Positions 26,305 to 35,371 are shown, counted from the first letter of the stretch. The stretch is DNA of 64,000 bases from CAVQBJ01 sp963819075 (GCA_963819075.1 CAWFUP010000002.1:1-64000), one strand, 5' to 3'. A program made the numbers and translations. The notes: a model not told the origin generated them from the sequence alone.

Positions 26305-26625
26305 ATGGATCCAGACCCGCCGGTGACATGGTCGTTCTTGACCAACCATGCGCAGGTGCTGCTCTGCATCGCCCAGGACCCGGGAATCCGCCTGCGTGAC
26401 ATCGGCGAGACGGTCGGAATCACTGAACGCGCCGTGTTTCGCATCGTGGGCGAACTCGTCGATGGCGGCTATGTCTCACGAGAGCGCACCGGCCGGCGCA
26501 ACCACTACGGGATTGCCACCGACCTGCCGCTTCCGGATCGGCTGGCCCGCGACCGACGGATCGGCGACCTGCTGGCCATCCTTGTTCGCCGGGGCACGTC
26601 CGGCCCGGCCGAAGCGACCGCCTGA
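26305..26625 (+). CDS. Winged-helix DNA-binding protein (MarR/ArsR-like)
   Basis: A 106-residue protein with a single winged-helix domain: LLCIAQDPGIRLRDIGETVG then ITERAVFRIVGELVDGGYVS and the wing RERTGRRNHYGI. No sensor domain, cysteine pair or metal site is visible. The start at ATG 26305 fits the leaderless promoter; ATG 26299 is the alternative. The palindrome at its promoter suggests autorepression and possibly control of the divergent zinc-ribbon gene. Confidence 0.78.
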   Translation: MDPDPPVTWSFLTNHAQVLLCIAQDPGIRLRDIGETVGITERAVFRIVGELVDGGYVSRERTGRRNHYGIATDLPLPDRLARDRRIGDLLAILVRRGTSGPAEATA

Positions 26626-26721
26626 CAGCATCGCCCACCTGCCCCAGGGGAAGTTGGGGCCTGCGAAGGTGACGGCGCATGCCGGCCGCGGGCGAGCTGA
26701 GCCTCTACCATCACGTCCGAG

Positions 26722-27096
26722 ATGCGCGGCGATCCCGGACGTTGCCCTTCGTGCGGTGAGCGGGTGTCCCCGTTCGCAGCGGGCTGCTCGCTCTGCGGTG
26801 CGACGCTCGATCCTCAAAGGCACTCGCGCTCGGCGCGAGTTGCTTCGATGCCACGCCTGAGTGACGGGTTCGGCCCGAGCGGACAGGATGTGATCACCGT
26901 GGCGCTGATGCTGCTGCTCACCCTGTTCGCGCCGCTCATCGGCCTGTTCATCTGCGGTTGGCAAGCCTACGTTCAAGACCGCGACGGACGACCGCTGATG
27001 CGCGACACGGCGATCGCACTCGCACTTGTATGCCTGCTGTTCTTCGCAATGCCGGTGGCTCAGATCAACCTGCTGGCCAGACTCGGCCTGCCCTAG
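26722..27096 (+). CDS. Zinc-ribbon membrane protein
   Basis: A 124-residue protein. An N-terminal zinc ribbon, CPSCGERV and CSLCGATL (residues about 8-31), is followed by two membrane helices (VALMLLLTLFAPLIGLFICG and DTAIALALVCLLFFAMPVAQ). Such zinc-ribbon plus two-helix proteins are common in actinobacteria without known function. It stands alone about 100 bp after the winged-helix gene. Confidence 0.65.
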   Translation: MRGDPGRCPSCGERVSPFAAGCSLCGATLDPQRHSRSARVASMPRLSDGFGPSGQDVITVALMLLLTLFAPLIGLFICGWQAYVQDRDGRPLMRDTAIALALVCLLFFAMPVAQINLLARLGLP

Positions 27097-27184
27097 CGCA
27101 CCGCAGCTCCACTCACCACAGCCTCGGCGTCTACTGCTGCCGTGCCCGCATCTGCACGCTCGGCCGCTGGTAGGTTCCGTCGCC

Positions 27185-27790
27185 ATGGAGAACGTGGCCA
27201 GCCCGGTTGATCGCCGCCGGCAGGTGGTGCTTCTGAGGGTCGGCGGTTTCACGGGCCTGGTGCTCGGACTGCTGGGGAGCATCGCCTGCATAGCCCTGAC
27301 CGTGGCGGCGATTGTGACGGCCGTGGGCGAGTTTCAGACGGTGGATGTGCCGGGGAGTGGCGTCCTGACCCTCGAACAGAGCCACTACGTGATCTATTAC
27401 GAAGACACTGTCGCCGTGCCGGAGGCTGTCGAGGTGCCGGGACTGGGAGTTTCGATTCGGCCCGCCGCCCAGACGCAGAATGTGCTGCCGATCTCTGGCT
27501 ATCACGGGTCGTTCACGTACAGCCTGGGGGCCTACTACGGGCGAGCTGTCGACACATTCGACACTGCCTATGCGGGCCGGTATGTGATCACCACATCTAA
27601 CCCGTACGCCGCCGCGGGAAGTGCACGGATCGTTGTCGGACCGTCTGTCCTCGGACTGTTGCGCGGCGACGTGCTGCCTGGCCTACTCGGCGCGATCGTT
27701 GTCTTCTTCGGGGTGGGCGGCGTGGGAGTCCTACTGCTGACGCTGTCGGACCGCAGGGCCGAAGCTGAGTCGCGAGCCAAGACGCCCTGA
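27185..27790 (+). CDS. Membrane protein with extracytoplasmic beta domain
   Basis: A 201-residue protein starting at ATG 27185. One helix near the N-terminus (VLGLLGSIACIALTVAAIVT) and one near the C-terminus (LLGAIVVFFGVGGVGVLLLT) flank about 120 residues rich in beta strands, including SHYVIYYED and AGRYVITTSNPY. The topology places the middle part outside the cell. I recognise no family with a known job. The stop lies 36 bp before the degenerate tRNA fragment that closes the island. Confidence 0.6.
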   Translation: MENVASPVDRRRQVVLLRVGGFTGLVLGLLGSIACIALTVAAIVTAVGEFQTVDVPGSGVLTLEQSHYVIYYEDTVAVPEAVEVPGLGVSIRPAAQTQNVLPISGYHGSFTYSLGAYYGRAVDTFDTAYAGRYVITTSNPYAAAGSARIVVGPSVLGLLRGDVLPGLLGAIVVFFGVGGVGVLLLTLSDRRAEAESRAKTP

Positions 27791-27825
27791 CCCGCATCCG
27801 GCCCTGACCGACGCGCCCTGGCCAG

Positions 27826-27859
27826 CTCTTGGTCCGGCGGGCTGGGTTCGAGGCCCAGG
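27826..27859 (+). repeat. Degenerate tRNA-Lys 3' fragment (copy 6)
   Basis: CTCTTGGTCCGGCGGGCTGG followed by GTTCGAGGCCCAGG resembles the tRNA-like part of copy 5, with changes in the loop (GG for AA) and T-loop. The acceptor end and the whole 104-bp arm are missing. Position and likeness suggest the oldest right-hand scar of the array. It may mark the right edge of the island. Confidence 0.6.
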
Positions 27860-27861
27860 TG

Positions 27862-28272
27862 TCACGCTCCCGAGGGCGAGACCAACGTCGGCAGCGGGCG
27901 AAGATCAGGGTCTGTCCAGGATGCCCGAGCGGAGTCGCTACGAATCACCTGACTCGAATAGAAATGCCCGATCAGCTTGCTGTCGAGCAGGCCGGGATTA
28001 CGTTGCAAGAACTCCTCGAAGGTGTCCGCGCTCCAGCGTTGCGCGTGCACGGCGACGAGGTGGAGCCACGCACGCGTCATGGTCTCGTGGTATTTGTCTT
28101 CGGCCGCGTGCAGTCGGGCGACGCGCCGGATCGCCGCGGCCATCACCTCGGTCGCTTCGTCGGTCGGATAGCGGCGAAGGTAGGTCCACGCCAGTTCGAG
28201 ATGCTCGCGATGTCCGAAGCCACGGCGAGTCTCGAGAATCTCATGGAGGGCAACAAGGTCGCGTTTGCGCAC
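27862..28272 (-). CDS. Conserved hypothetical protein, helical
   Basis: A 136-residue soluble protein rich in helix, with HLELAWTYLRRYPTDEATEV, DKYHETMTRAWLHLV and a C-terminal DPDLRPLPTL. The KYHET-x-TRAW block suggests a conserved bacterial family, but I cannot name it or its function. The stop is only 3 bp from the degenerate tRNA fragment, so its 3' end abuts the island border. Confidence 0.6.
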   Translation of the reverse strand: MRKRDLVALHEILETRRGFGHREHLELAWTYLRRYPTDEATEVMAAAIRRVARLHAAEDKYHETMTRAWLHLVAVHAQRWSADTFEEFLQRNPGLLDSKLIGHFYSSQVIRSDSARASWTDPDLRPLPTLVSPSGA

Positions 28273-28357
28273 CGGCCGAAGGTAGCCGCGGCGGTCGACA
28301 TATGCAAGGTGATCGAGGAAGGCAAACGACCCGGCGAACGCGCCCGTACGTCATCCT

Positions 28358-28918
28358 GTGCGCGTGCTCCACGTCCCGCTGTCTCAGCTGCAATCCGCCC
28401 TGGCGGAGATCCGCGCTTCGCCGGCCGACGAGGGACGCATCGAGCTGATCGTGCGCCGGCCCGAGGTGGAGGCGCGCGAAGTGCTCGCCGACGCGCGACT
28501 CGACGAGCACGATGGCCTGGTGGGCGACTGCTGGCGGGCGCGCGGCAGCTCGTCGACGAGCGACGGCTCGGCGCATCCGGATTGCCAGATCACGCTCATG
28601 AACGCCCGCTCGGCTGCGGTGATCGCCGGCGACCGCCAGCGCTGGCCGCTCGCCGGCGACCAGTTCTACGTCGATCTCGATCTCAGCGTCGAGAACCTCC
28701 CGCCCGGGACGCGGCTGCACGTCGGGTCCGCGGTGCTCGAGGTGACCGCGGTGCCGCACCGCGGCTGCGGGAAGTTCCTGCGCCGCTTCGGGTCCGACGC
28801 GCTCAAGTTCGTGAACTCCGACGTCGGTCGCGAGCTCAACCTGCGAGGCATCAATACGCGCATCGTGCGCGGCGGCGCGGTGCGTGCCGGCGAAGTGGTG
28901 CGCAAGGCGGCCGCGTAG
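28358..28918 (+). CDS. MOSC domain protein
   Basis: A 186-residue single MOSC domain: LIVRRPEVEAREVLADARLD, GLVGDCW, QITLMNARSAAVIAG and the conserved Cys in VPHRGCGKFLRRFG. MOSC domains bind sulfur or molybdenum cofactor and occur in Moco sulfurase-like and YiiM-like detoxification proteins. This stand-alone form is likely cytoplasmic. The start is GTG 28358; there is no operon partner. It is the first clearly ordinary gene to the right of the island. Confidence 0.8.
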   Translation: MRVLHVPLSQLQSALAEIRASPADEGRIELIVRRPEVEAREVLADARLDEHDGLVGDCWRARGSSSTSDGSAHPDCQITLMNARSAAVIAGDRQRWPLAGDQFYVDLDLSVENLPPGTRLHVGSAVLEVTAVPHRGCGKFLRRFGSDALKFVNSDVGRELNLRGINTRIVRGGAVRAGEVVRKAAA

Positions 28919-29094
28919 CGCGCGCAGGCTATCGGTGGGCCGGCCGCCAAGCGGTGCCGCAGGCGACGCGTCTCAATCCGGTGGCCGTACCGAGCGGGCT
29001 ACCAGCCACGCCGAACCCCCGCTCCCGCTTGCGGATGGGGGGCTCGGCGCGGTCATGGTAGCGCCGTCTTATCTCGGGTTGACCGGCATGGCGA

Positions 29095-30699
29095 CTAGTG
29101 CGATTCGGAATTCGTTCCGGGCGTGAACGAGACCCCGCGCAGCACCTCGCCGAACCTCGCCGTGCGCAGCGTGGAGAAGCGCTCCCACGGCGCCGGCGTG
29201 GTGGCGTCAACCGGGTCGCTGGTTGCCACGAGCTTGTCGGGGTCGGCGCCCTGGTCGCCTCCGCCACTGACCGTCGACGTGACCGCCCAGATCGTGGCAA
29301 CGCCATCGCGGCTCACGTGTCCCGTGAGGCCTCGAAGGCCGTCGGTGGCGGGAGACCACGGGAGCCCCGTCCCCGCGTTGATCCCGGTCGGATAGCCGGG
29401 GATCGTGTAGGGCTGCCCGAGGTCCAGGCCGTTCTGCAGCGTGTAGGCGAGGTTCCACTGGCCGGTGCTCGAGTCGAACACCCACTTCTCGAGCCCGGCC
29501 GCCGGCTGCGCCGCCGCGGTCGCGTTCGCGTACTGCCCGGTCGTGCTCGAGTACGTGTTATCGCCGCTGCCCTCATCGGCGAGGTAGAGCGTGTCCGCAT
29601 TCGCGAACCACATACCGAACGGGAACATCGTGGTCGACGTGGCCAGGTTCGTCGGGAAGCCCTTGAGGATGCACATGTTGTTGGGCTTGACACCCTGGGT
29701 CGTCAGCACCGTGGGGTCATACGAGAGCGGCGCGGTGGGCAGCGCCGCACCCGGCTGTGGCAGCCCAACGCCGTTCGGGCACGCCTTGCCGGTGGTGTCG
29801 ACGAAGTACACGGTGTCGATCCCGTTGCCTCCGCTGCCCTTCGTGTAGTAGACGACGTTGTTGGAGATGGTGATGCCGCGGAAGTTGGTGTCCTTGCTGA
29901 ACTTGTCGTGAGGCAGGCCGAGCTGCGTGATGTTGAAGCTTCCAAGCGGGGTCGGCAGGCCCGGCAACTGGTCGGCCTCGGGCTGGGACGACGGCGTGAT
30001 GAACTGCGCGCCGGTGCCGAGGATGACGCCGGCCGGCGGCACCTTGCTCTGCCCGGCATTGCCGGCCGCGTAGATCAGATCGTTGCCGTTCTCGTCGTTG
30101 ATGATCGCCGCGCGACCGTTATCGCCGCTGAAGGCATTCGTCCTCGTGAAGGTGAAGTTGCCGTGGCGGTCGAGCTGCGCCACCACGCGGTAGTAGGCGC
30201 CGGTGACCGGGTTGCCCGGGTCGATCACGCCGGGGGTGTTGGCGTTCGAGACGTCGATCGTGGCCGGCGCAGCGTCGTAGCCCACGAACGACACGTACTT
30301 TCCTTCGGGGCTCAGGTTGAGCGCGAACTCGGACTTCGACGAGAAACTCGTGACGAACTGGTCGTCGGGGACCGGAATCCTTGCGACCGGCCAACCCCAC
30401 GGCGTCAGCTCATCGAGAAACGCCTTCGAGGTGATGCCGAAGTTCGGGTCGGCGGAGTCGTTGTTGAACACGAACGGGTAGTCGCTCGGAGCGGAGGCGA
30501 GCATGCAGTTGGTCGTGCAGCCGGGAGGCAGCTCGGTGACGCCCTGCGTGATGTCCGCCGGGCTGTAGAAGCTGGTGCTCAGCAGCAGGTTGCCGGGGCG
30601 AAGGAGGCCCTGGTGACCGGGGTCCGCCTGGGCCGGTGCGGCGATCAGGGCGCCCAGGCCAACGGCCAAGGCTAGCCCCCGAGTGAAACTGGTTCGCAT
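29095..30699 (-). CDS. Secreted protein, probable beta-propeller
   Basis: A 534-residue protein with a signal peptide (FTRGLALAVGLGALIAAPAQ, cleavage near AQADP) and a strong GAGGAG ribosome site before ATG 30699. The mature part has repeated strand-turn segments such as EGKYVSFVGYDA, GNDLIYAAGN, NVVYYTKGSG and DTLYLADEGSGDNTYSS, as in beta-propellers that monitor or bind ligands outside the cell. No catalytic motif is evident. Free-standing minus-strand gene. Confidence 0.72.
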   Translation of the reverse strand: MRTSFTRGLALAVGLGALIAAPAQADPGHQGLLRPGNLLLSTSFYSPADITQGVTELPPGCTTNCMLASAPSDYPFVFNNDSADPNFGITSKAFLDELTPWGWPVARIPVPDDQFVTSFSSKSEFALNLSPEGKYVSFVGYDAAPATIDVSNANTPGVIDPGNPVTGAYYRVVAQLDRHGNFTFTRTNAFSGDNGRAAIINDENGNDLIYAAGNAGQSKVPPAGVILGTGAQFITPSSQPEADQLPGLPTPLGSFNITQLGLPHDKFSKDTNFRGITISNNVVYYTKGSGGNGIDTVYFVDTTGKACPNGVGLPQPGAALPTAPLSYDPTVLTTQGVKPNNMCILKGFPTNLATSTTMFPFGMWFANADTLYLADEGSGDNTYSSTTGQYANATAAAQPAAGLEKWVFDSSTGQWNLAYTLQNGLDLGQPYTIPGYPTGINAGTGLPWSPATDGLRGLTGHVSRDGVATIWAVTSTVSGGGDQGADPDKLVATSDPVDATTPAPWERFSTLRTARFGEVLRGVSFTPGTNSESH

Positions 30700-30788
30700 G
30701 GCGTCTCCTCAGAAGATGGGTGGAAGCGCGCTCACCGTACAGATGCACCAGCGCCAGCTCGTGACCATCCCGTGATTACTCAGGCCCA

Positions 30789-31136
30789 TCAGCGCCGCTC
30801 CGCGTCCAGCCAGGCCAGGACGGCGGTGACGCGGCGGTTGGCCCCCGGCAGGCTCGAAGCGCCGAGCGCGTCGAAGATCGCCGTCGCGTGACGCTCGACC
30901 GTCTTGGTGGAGATGTGCAAGGTGTCGGCGATGGCATCGTTGGACAGGCCCGCGGCCATCAGTTCGAGCACGGCGACCTCGCGCGGACGGAGCGCGGCCA
31001 GCGCGCCCACCGAGAGCGTGGCGTCAATCGGCTCGGATCGGGCGGCAGCGCCCGCGATGACGGTCGAGCCGATCAGACTCCACGAGGGCTCGGTGCCCTT
31101 CGACGTCTGCGCGGCGCCTGCGGCCAGACCCCCCAA
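30789..31136 (-). CDS. LuxR-type DNA-binding domain protein, possibly a fragment
   Basis: A 115-residue protein whose C-terminal 65 residues form a LuxR/GerE helix-turn-helix: LRPREVAVLELMAAGLSNDA then IADTLHISTKTVERHATAIF. The roughly 45 residues before it are not a receiver, PAS or ATPase domain. Either it is a small stand-alone regulator or the 3' end of a larger regulator that lost its sensory part. It lies between two genes for large secreted proteins and may control one of them. Confidence 0.65.
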   Translation of the reverse strand: MGGLAAGAAQTSKGTEPSWSLIGSTVIAGAAARSEPIDATLSVGALAALRPREVAVLELMAAGLSNDAIADTLHISTKTVERHATAIFDALGASSLPGANRRVTAVLAWLDAERR

Positions 31137-31264
31137 CGCGTCCTTCCGTCCGCGCCGGCCCGCGGCCAGGCCGGCTTAGGGGCCCGATTATGAGGCATCC
31201 GGGACAATTTGAGGGGTTCCCCTCATTGACAGCGCGCGCCCCACGAGCGACCGTGTCGCAGCAC

Positions 31265-34200
31265 ATGTCTCCGCGGGGACCCCTTCTGCTGCGCTCGTGG
31301 CTCCCCGGGGTGCTCGTGGCGCTGGCCCTCGGCGCCGCGCTTGCCGCGCCCGGCTTCGCGGCCGCCGCAAACCCGTTGATCGGGCAGTGGCACCTCGACG
31401 ACGTCGGGTCCGGCTCGACGGCAGCGGACAGCTCGGGGCGTGGAAACGACCTCACGATCGAGAATCAGATCAACAGCCCGATCGTGCCCGGCTTCTTCGG
31501 GAGCGCCTACCAGTTCGCCAACTCGCTCGACCTCCGTCGCGACGGCGTCGCCCTGCAGGCCGCGCAGGTCACCGTGATGGCGTGGGTAAAGTCGACCTCG
31601 CCTGGGGTGAGCACCTACATCGTGGCCGAGGGCGGCGACAGCGGCTGCAACGGCGCGTCGTACGCGCTGCAGACCGGCGCCACGGGCGTGCGGTTCTACG
31701 CATGGGCCGGTCCGGGAGCGTCAGTGACGGCCACCGCCGAATCCTCCGGTATCTGGGACGGCAACTGGCATGCGATCGCGGGGACATATGACGGCACCTC
31801 GGTCCACCTCTACGTTGACGGCGCCGAGGTCGGCAGCGGCGCGGCCGGCCCGGTCGGGGGCATCGACTACGGCCTCTCGAACCAGGACTTCACGGTCGGC
31901 AGGTTCCCGCCCCAGGCCTGTAGCGGCTTCAACTACACCGGCGCGATCGACGAGGTGCGCGTCTACAACGAAGCGCTGAACGCCGCCCAGATCAACCAAC
32001 TGCAAACGGCCACGGGGCCCAACCCACCGATCCTCGGCGGCGGCAGCACGACCACGACGACGAGCTCGACGACGAGCGCCGCCACCTCCACCGTTACGAC
32101 GACGAGCGCCGCACCACCGCCGCGCGGCGCGGCGCCAGCGATCCCCTCGGCGACCCTCAGCGCGGCACCAACGACGGTCGGGCGCGACCTGGTGCTCAAC
32201 GCGGCCGGCTCGAGCCCGGGCTCGAGCTACACGTTCAGCCTCGGAAGCGACGGCAAGACGGTGGCCACTTGCCCAGCCGCCGATCCCGTGCTCAACGCGA
32301 TCGTGCTGCGGCCGGTGAGCACCGCAGCGAGCGTCACGGTGCACACCGCTGCCGGCCTGAGCGCGACCGCGACGACATCGTTCACTGTGGCCGCGCCGTC
32401 CTCGCTGCCGGCGCTCGCGGTGCCCAAGGGGTTCGCCAACCCCCTGCATGGCCCGGTCGCCGGGGGGCCGATCGGCCAGGTGGCGGTCGCGGCGGTTCAG
32501 TGCACGCCGCCCGGTGGCGCGCCTTCGTCGACCGCCAAGTCGCCGCCCGCGCGCCAGGTTGGGCCCGGCGACACGGCGGTGACGGAGGCCGATCCGAGCC
32601 GCTGCACGACCGAGGTCCAGATCGGGATCGTCTCGGGGCTCGGCTGCTTCAGCCCGGTGAGCGCGGGTAACCCACTGCCGCCTGCCGAGGCCGCACTCCT
32701 ATGCAAGTACGAGCGGACCTGCGGGATGCTGTCGCAGCTGAAGACGTCCTACGAGGCCATCGCGGCGACTGCGGGAGCGGCCGCGCATCAGAGCGCGCTC
32801 GGAGACAGCCTGGCCAACGGCGAGGTGCTCAGCGACGTGATCTACCAGTCCAACCAGCCGGTGCGCATCGACGGCGTGGAGATCGACCCGGTCAACGGCG
32901 GCGTGATCGTGCTCGCCGCCGCGGGCCTGTCCTCAACCGGATTCTGGAAGGCGCACTCGGCCTACCTGCTCAGCTCCGACGCCGTGGTCAAGATCGCCGG
33001 GCTGCCCGTCAGCCTGCACGTCCCCGACTACGGAGCGGCCTACACGCAGGCCAAGGGGGTGGCCAACTGCGCTCAGGGCTTCGAGCAGACCGGCGACCCC
33101 GGCTGCCTCGGCCAGGTCAATCTGAGCGTGCCCAACCTGACGACCCTGCCAAGCGTCGACGGGCCGATCGACCTGTCGGTCAGCCCGGAGGACTTCGGCG
33201 TCGAGCTCGGCGAGTTCTCGATCCCGCAGAACGTGGCGCCACTGCCGTTCCTGCCCGATCTGCCGCTGACCGGCACGGTAAAGGTGACGCTCAGCTCGCT
33301 GGACTCGGCGTCGATGACGATCCATGTGGCATTGCCGGGGTTGTTGAGCGACGGCAACGGCCACGGCCTCACGGGCGACACCACGCTGACGCTCACCAAC
33401 CAGCACACGTTGCAGCTCGACAGCCTGCACATCCTGGTGCCGAGCCTGGCCCAAATCGGCCTATCGCGCCTGAAGAATCTCGAGTTCACCTACATGCGTG
33501 CGAACGAGCTGTTCGACGGCAAGGCGACGATCGATCTCTCGGACGCCCTGAACGGAGTGATCAACGCCGAGCTGGCGTTCGAGCACGGAGACTTCCAGCA
33601 CGCCCACGTCGACTACACGGCGAACCAGGGTGGCGGGTACGGGCCGCTGGGCCCCGGCATCTTCATCACCTACGTCGGCGCAGACCTGTTTGTCGATCCG
33701 ACACGGGTGGTCGGCGCAGCCCGGGTGTCGATCGGGCCCGCGGTCACTGCCACCGGCTGCGGCGGGTTGGGTGTCGACGGCACGATCACGCTCGCCTTCG
33801 GGACGCCCTGGTCGATCGATTCGAGCGGCAACGTTCAGGTCGTGTGCAACAACTTCGGCTACAACAGCCAGTTCCATGCCGACGGCAACGGCAACGTGTC
33901 GTTTGGCTTTGGCCTCGACTACCCGATCCCGGGTCTCGGCGACGCGAAGGGGGAGGTGGTCGGACAGGTCTACAGCAACTTCTCCGATGTGTTCGAGGCG
34001 CAGCTCGACGGCGAGCTGGTGGCCAGCTTTGGCGTGAAGGAGTGCGCGGGGCCGTTCTGCGGCAACTTCGGTTTCAACGCCTCGGCCACCGGCACGATCT
34101 CGCTCGGCCTCGCTCACGGCAGGCTCGTCGGCGGAGCGGGCGTGTGCGCGAAGCTCGGCATCACCTTCCCCGACCCCGTCGGGTTCCAGGGCTTCGACGT

Positions 34201-35203
34201 CGGCGCCGGCACGAGCGACCTGCCCGGGGCGATCGCGACCGCCGGCAGCCAGAGCATCGCCGCTGCGATCGCGTCGAAGCTCCAGATCCTCGCCGACAAC
34301 TGCAACCTCACGCCGTGGCGGCTGCTCCCGGCTCCGGCCGGCTTTGCCCGCGCACATGCCCACGCAGCGCAGGCCACGCCGCTCACGTTCAACGTGGCGC
34401 CGCGCACCAAGATGCAGGTGATCGGGTTGCAGGGCAGCGGCGACGCGCCGCAGGTCACCGTTACCGGGCCCGGCGGTAAGAAGGTGCAGACCCTCGGCGA
34501 GGGCATCGGCATCTCGGGCGACGCGCTCATCATCCGCCAGCCGGTCAGCAACCAGACGCTGATCGAGATTCCCGCTGCCGCGGCGGGCCCATGGACCCTG
34601 ACGCCGATGCCCGGCTCGGCGCCGATCAGCCGCGTGCAGACCGCCATCCAGCTGCCCGATCCGATGATCAAGGCGCGCGTGACGGGCTCAGGTCTGCGCC
34701 GCGTGCTGCACTACTCGCTGCATCCGCAGCCCGGTCTGAGCGTCGCCTTCCGCGAAGGAGTCGACCGCGGCGCCCACCAGATCGGCCTGGCCAGCAGACC
34801 GCGCGGCGCGCTCGCCTTCACCCCGGCGATCGGCAGCGGCGCGCCGCGCACGATCATCGCGACCATCACGCGCAACGGGCAGGTCGAGACGAGTCAGATC
34901 GTCGCGCGCTACCGACCGGGCTCGAACCGTCCGGGGCGCGCAAGCCACATTCACGTGGCGGATACGCACGCCGGATGGACGATCTCCTTCCGGCCCGGAG
35001 CGTTCGCCACCGAGCAACTCGTCACGATCCGCTTCGTCGACGGGACACAGATCCTGCTGGCCGCGCTCCGCGGTCAGCGCTCGGTGACCGTGCCGCCGTC
35101 GGTTGACTCGACCCGGCCGGTGGGTATCGAGGTCGTTGCTCTGCGGGGTCAGGTGCGGGGAGCTCCGGCGATCGTGACCGCGCGCGCGGCGCGGCGGCGT
35201 TGA
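31265..35203 (+). CDS. Large secreted LamG-domain protein
   Basis: A 1312-residue protein from ATG 31265. A signal peptide (LPGVLVALALGAALAAPGFA) is followed by a LamG/concanavalin-like lectin domain (about 40-255: IGQWHLDDVGSGSTAADSSG, WHAIAGTYDGTSVHLYVDGA and IDEVRVYNEALN). A Thr/Ser-rich linker (TTTTTSSTTSAATST) comes next, then about 900 residues of beta-rich sequence of unknown family with few cysteines. The lectin part suggests carbohydrate binding outside the cell. A Thr-rich linker of this kind also occurs in the giant protein at the right edge. The upstream ATG at 31190 would put 25 extra residues before the signal. Confidence 0.78.
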   Translation: MSPRGPLLLRSWLPGVLVALALGAALAAPGFAAAANPLIGQWHLDDVGSGSTAADSSGRGNDLTIENQINSPIVPGFFGSAYQFANSLDLRRDGVALQAAQVTVMAWVKSTSPGVSTYIVAEGGDSGCNGASYALQTGATGVRFYAWAGPGASVTATAESSGIWDGNWHAIAGTYDGTSVHLYVDGAEVGSGAAGPVGGIDYGLSNQDFTVGRFPPQACSGFNYTGAIDEVRVYNEALNAAQINQLQTATGPNPPILGGGSTTTTTSSTTSAATSTVTTTSAAPPPRGAAPAIPSATLSAAPTTVGRDLVLNAAGSSPGSSYTFSLGSDGKTVATCPAADPVLNAIVLRPVSTAASVTVHTAAGLSATATTSFTVAAPSSLPALAVPKGFANPLHGPVAGGPIGQVAVAAVQCTPPGGAPSSTAKSPPARQVGPGDTAVTEADPSRCTTEVQIGIVSGLGCFSPVSAGNPLPPAEAALLCKYERTCGMLSQLKTSYEAIAATAGAAAHQSALGDSLANGEVLSDVIYQSNQPVRIDGVEIDPVNGGVIVLAAAGLSSTGFWKAHSAYLLSSDAVVKIAGLPVSLHVPDYGAAYTQAKGVANCAQGFEQTGDPGCLGQVNLSVPNLTTLPSVDGPIDLSVSPEDFGVELGEFSIPQNVAPLPFLPDLPLTGTVKVTLSSLDSASMTIHVALPGLLSDGNGHGLTGDTTLTLTNQHTLQLDSLHILVPSLAQIGLSRLKNLEFTYMRANELFDGKATIDLSDALNGVINAELAFEHGDFQHAHVDYTANQGGGYGPLGPGIFITYVGADLFVDPTRVVGAARVSIGPAVTATGCGGLGVDGTITLAFGTPWSIDSSGNVQVVCNNFGYNSQFHADGNGNVSFGFGLDYPIPGLGDAKGEVVGQVYSNFSDVFEAQLDGELVASFGVKECAGPFCGNFGFNASATGTISLGLAHGRLVGGAGVCAKLGITFPDPVGFQGFDVGAGTSDLPGAIATAGSQSIAAAIASKLQILADNCNLTPWRLLPAPAGFARAHAHAAQATPLTFNVAPRTKMQVIGLQGSGDAPQVTVTGPGGKKVQTLGEGIGISGDALIIRQPVSNQTLIEIPAAAAGPWTLTPMPGSAPISRVQTAIQLPDPMIKARVTGSGLRRVLHYSLHPQPGLSVAFREGVDRGAHQIGLASRPRGALAFTPAIGSGAPRTIIATITRNGQVETSQIVARYRPGSNRPGRASHIHVADTHAGWTISFRPGAFATEQLVTIRFVDGTQILLAALRGQRSVTVPPSVDSTRPVGIEVVALRGQVRGAPAIVTARAARRR

Positions 35204-35371
35204 TCGTCAGGCGCGCGTCGTGGGCCAATAACATCTGCATTCATCGCCGGGCGTCGGGGTCAAGCCGATACTGCCGAGCCGACCGCGGTCGCGTTCGGCA
35301 TACGTTGGCGCGGGCTCCCGGCGTCGCCGTGGCTCGCCGGCGCCGAGGGCGAAGCCTGGCCGCAGCTGCAC

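Noticed and set aside
28985..29060. Imperfect C-rich/G-rich inverted repeat between convergent genes as a terminator
   Set aside because: The stem is poorly paired and no T-run follows on either strand.
29098..30675. 525-codon + strand frame opposite the secreted beta-propeller gene
   Set aside because: Shadow frame. The minus strand has a signal peptide and a strong ribosome site.
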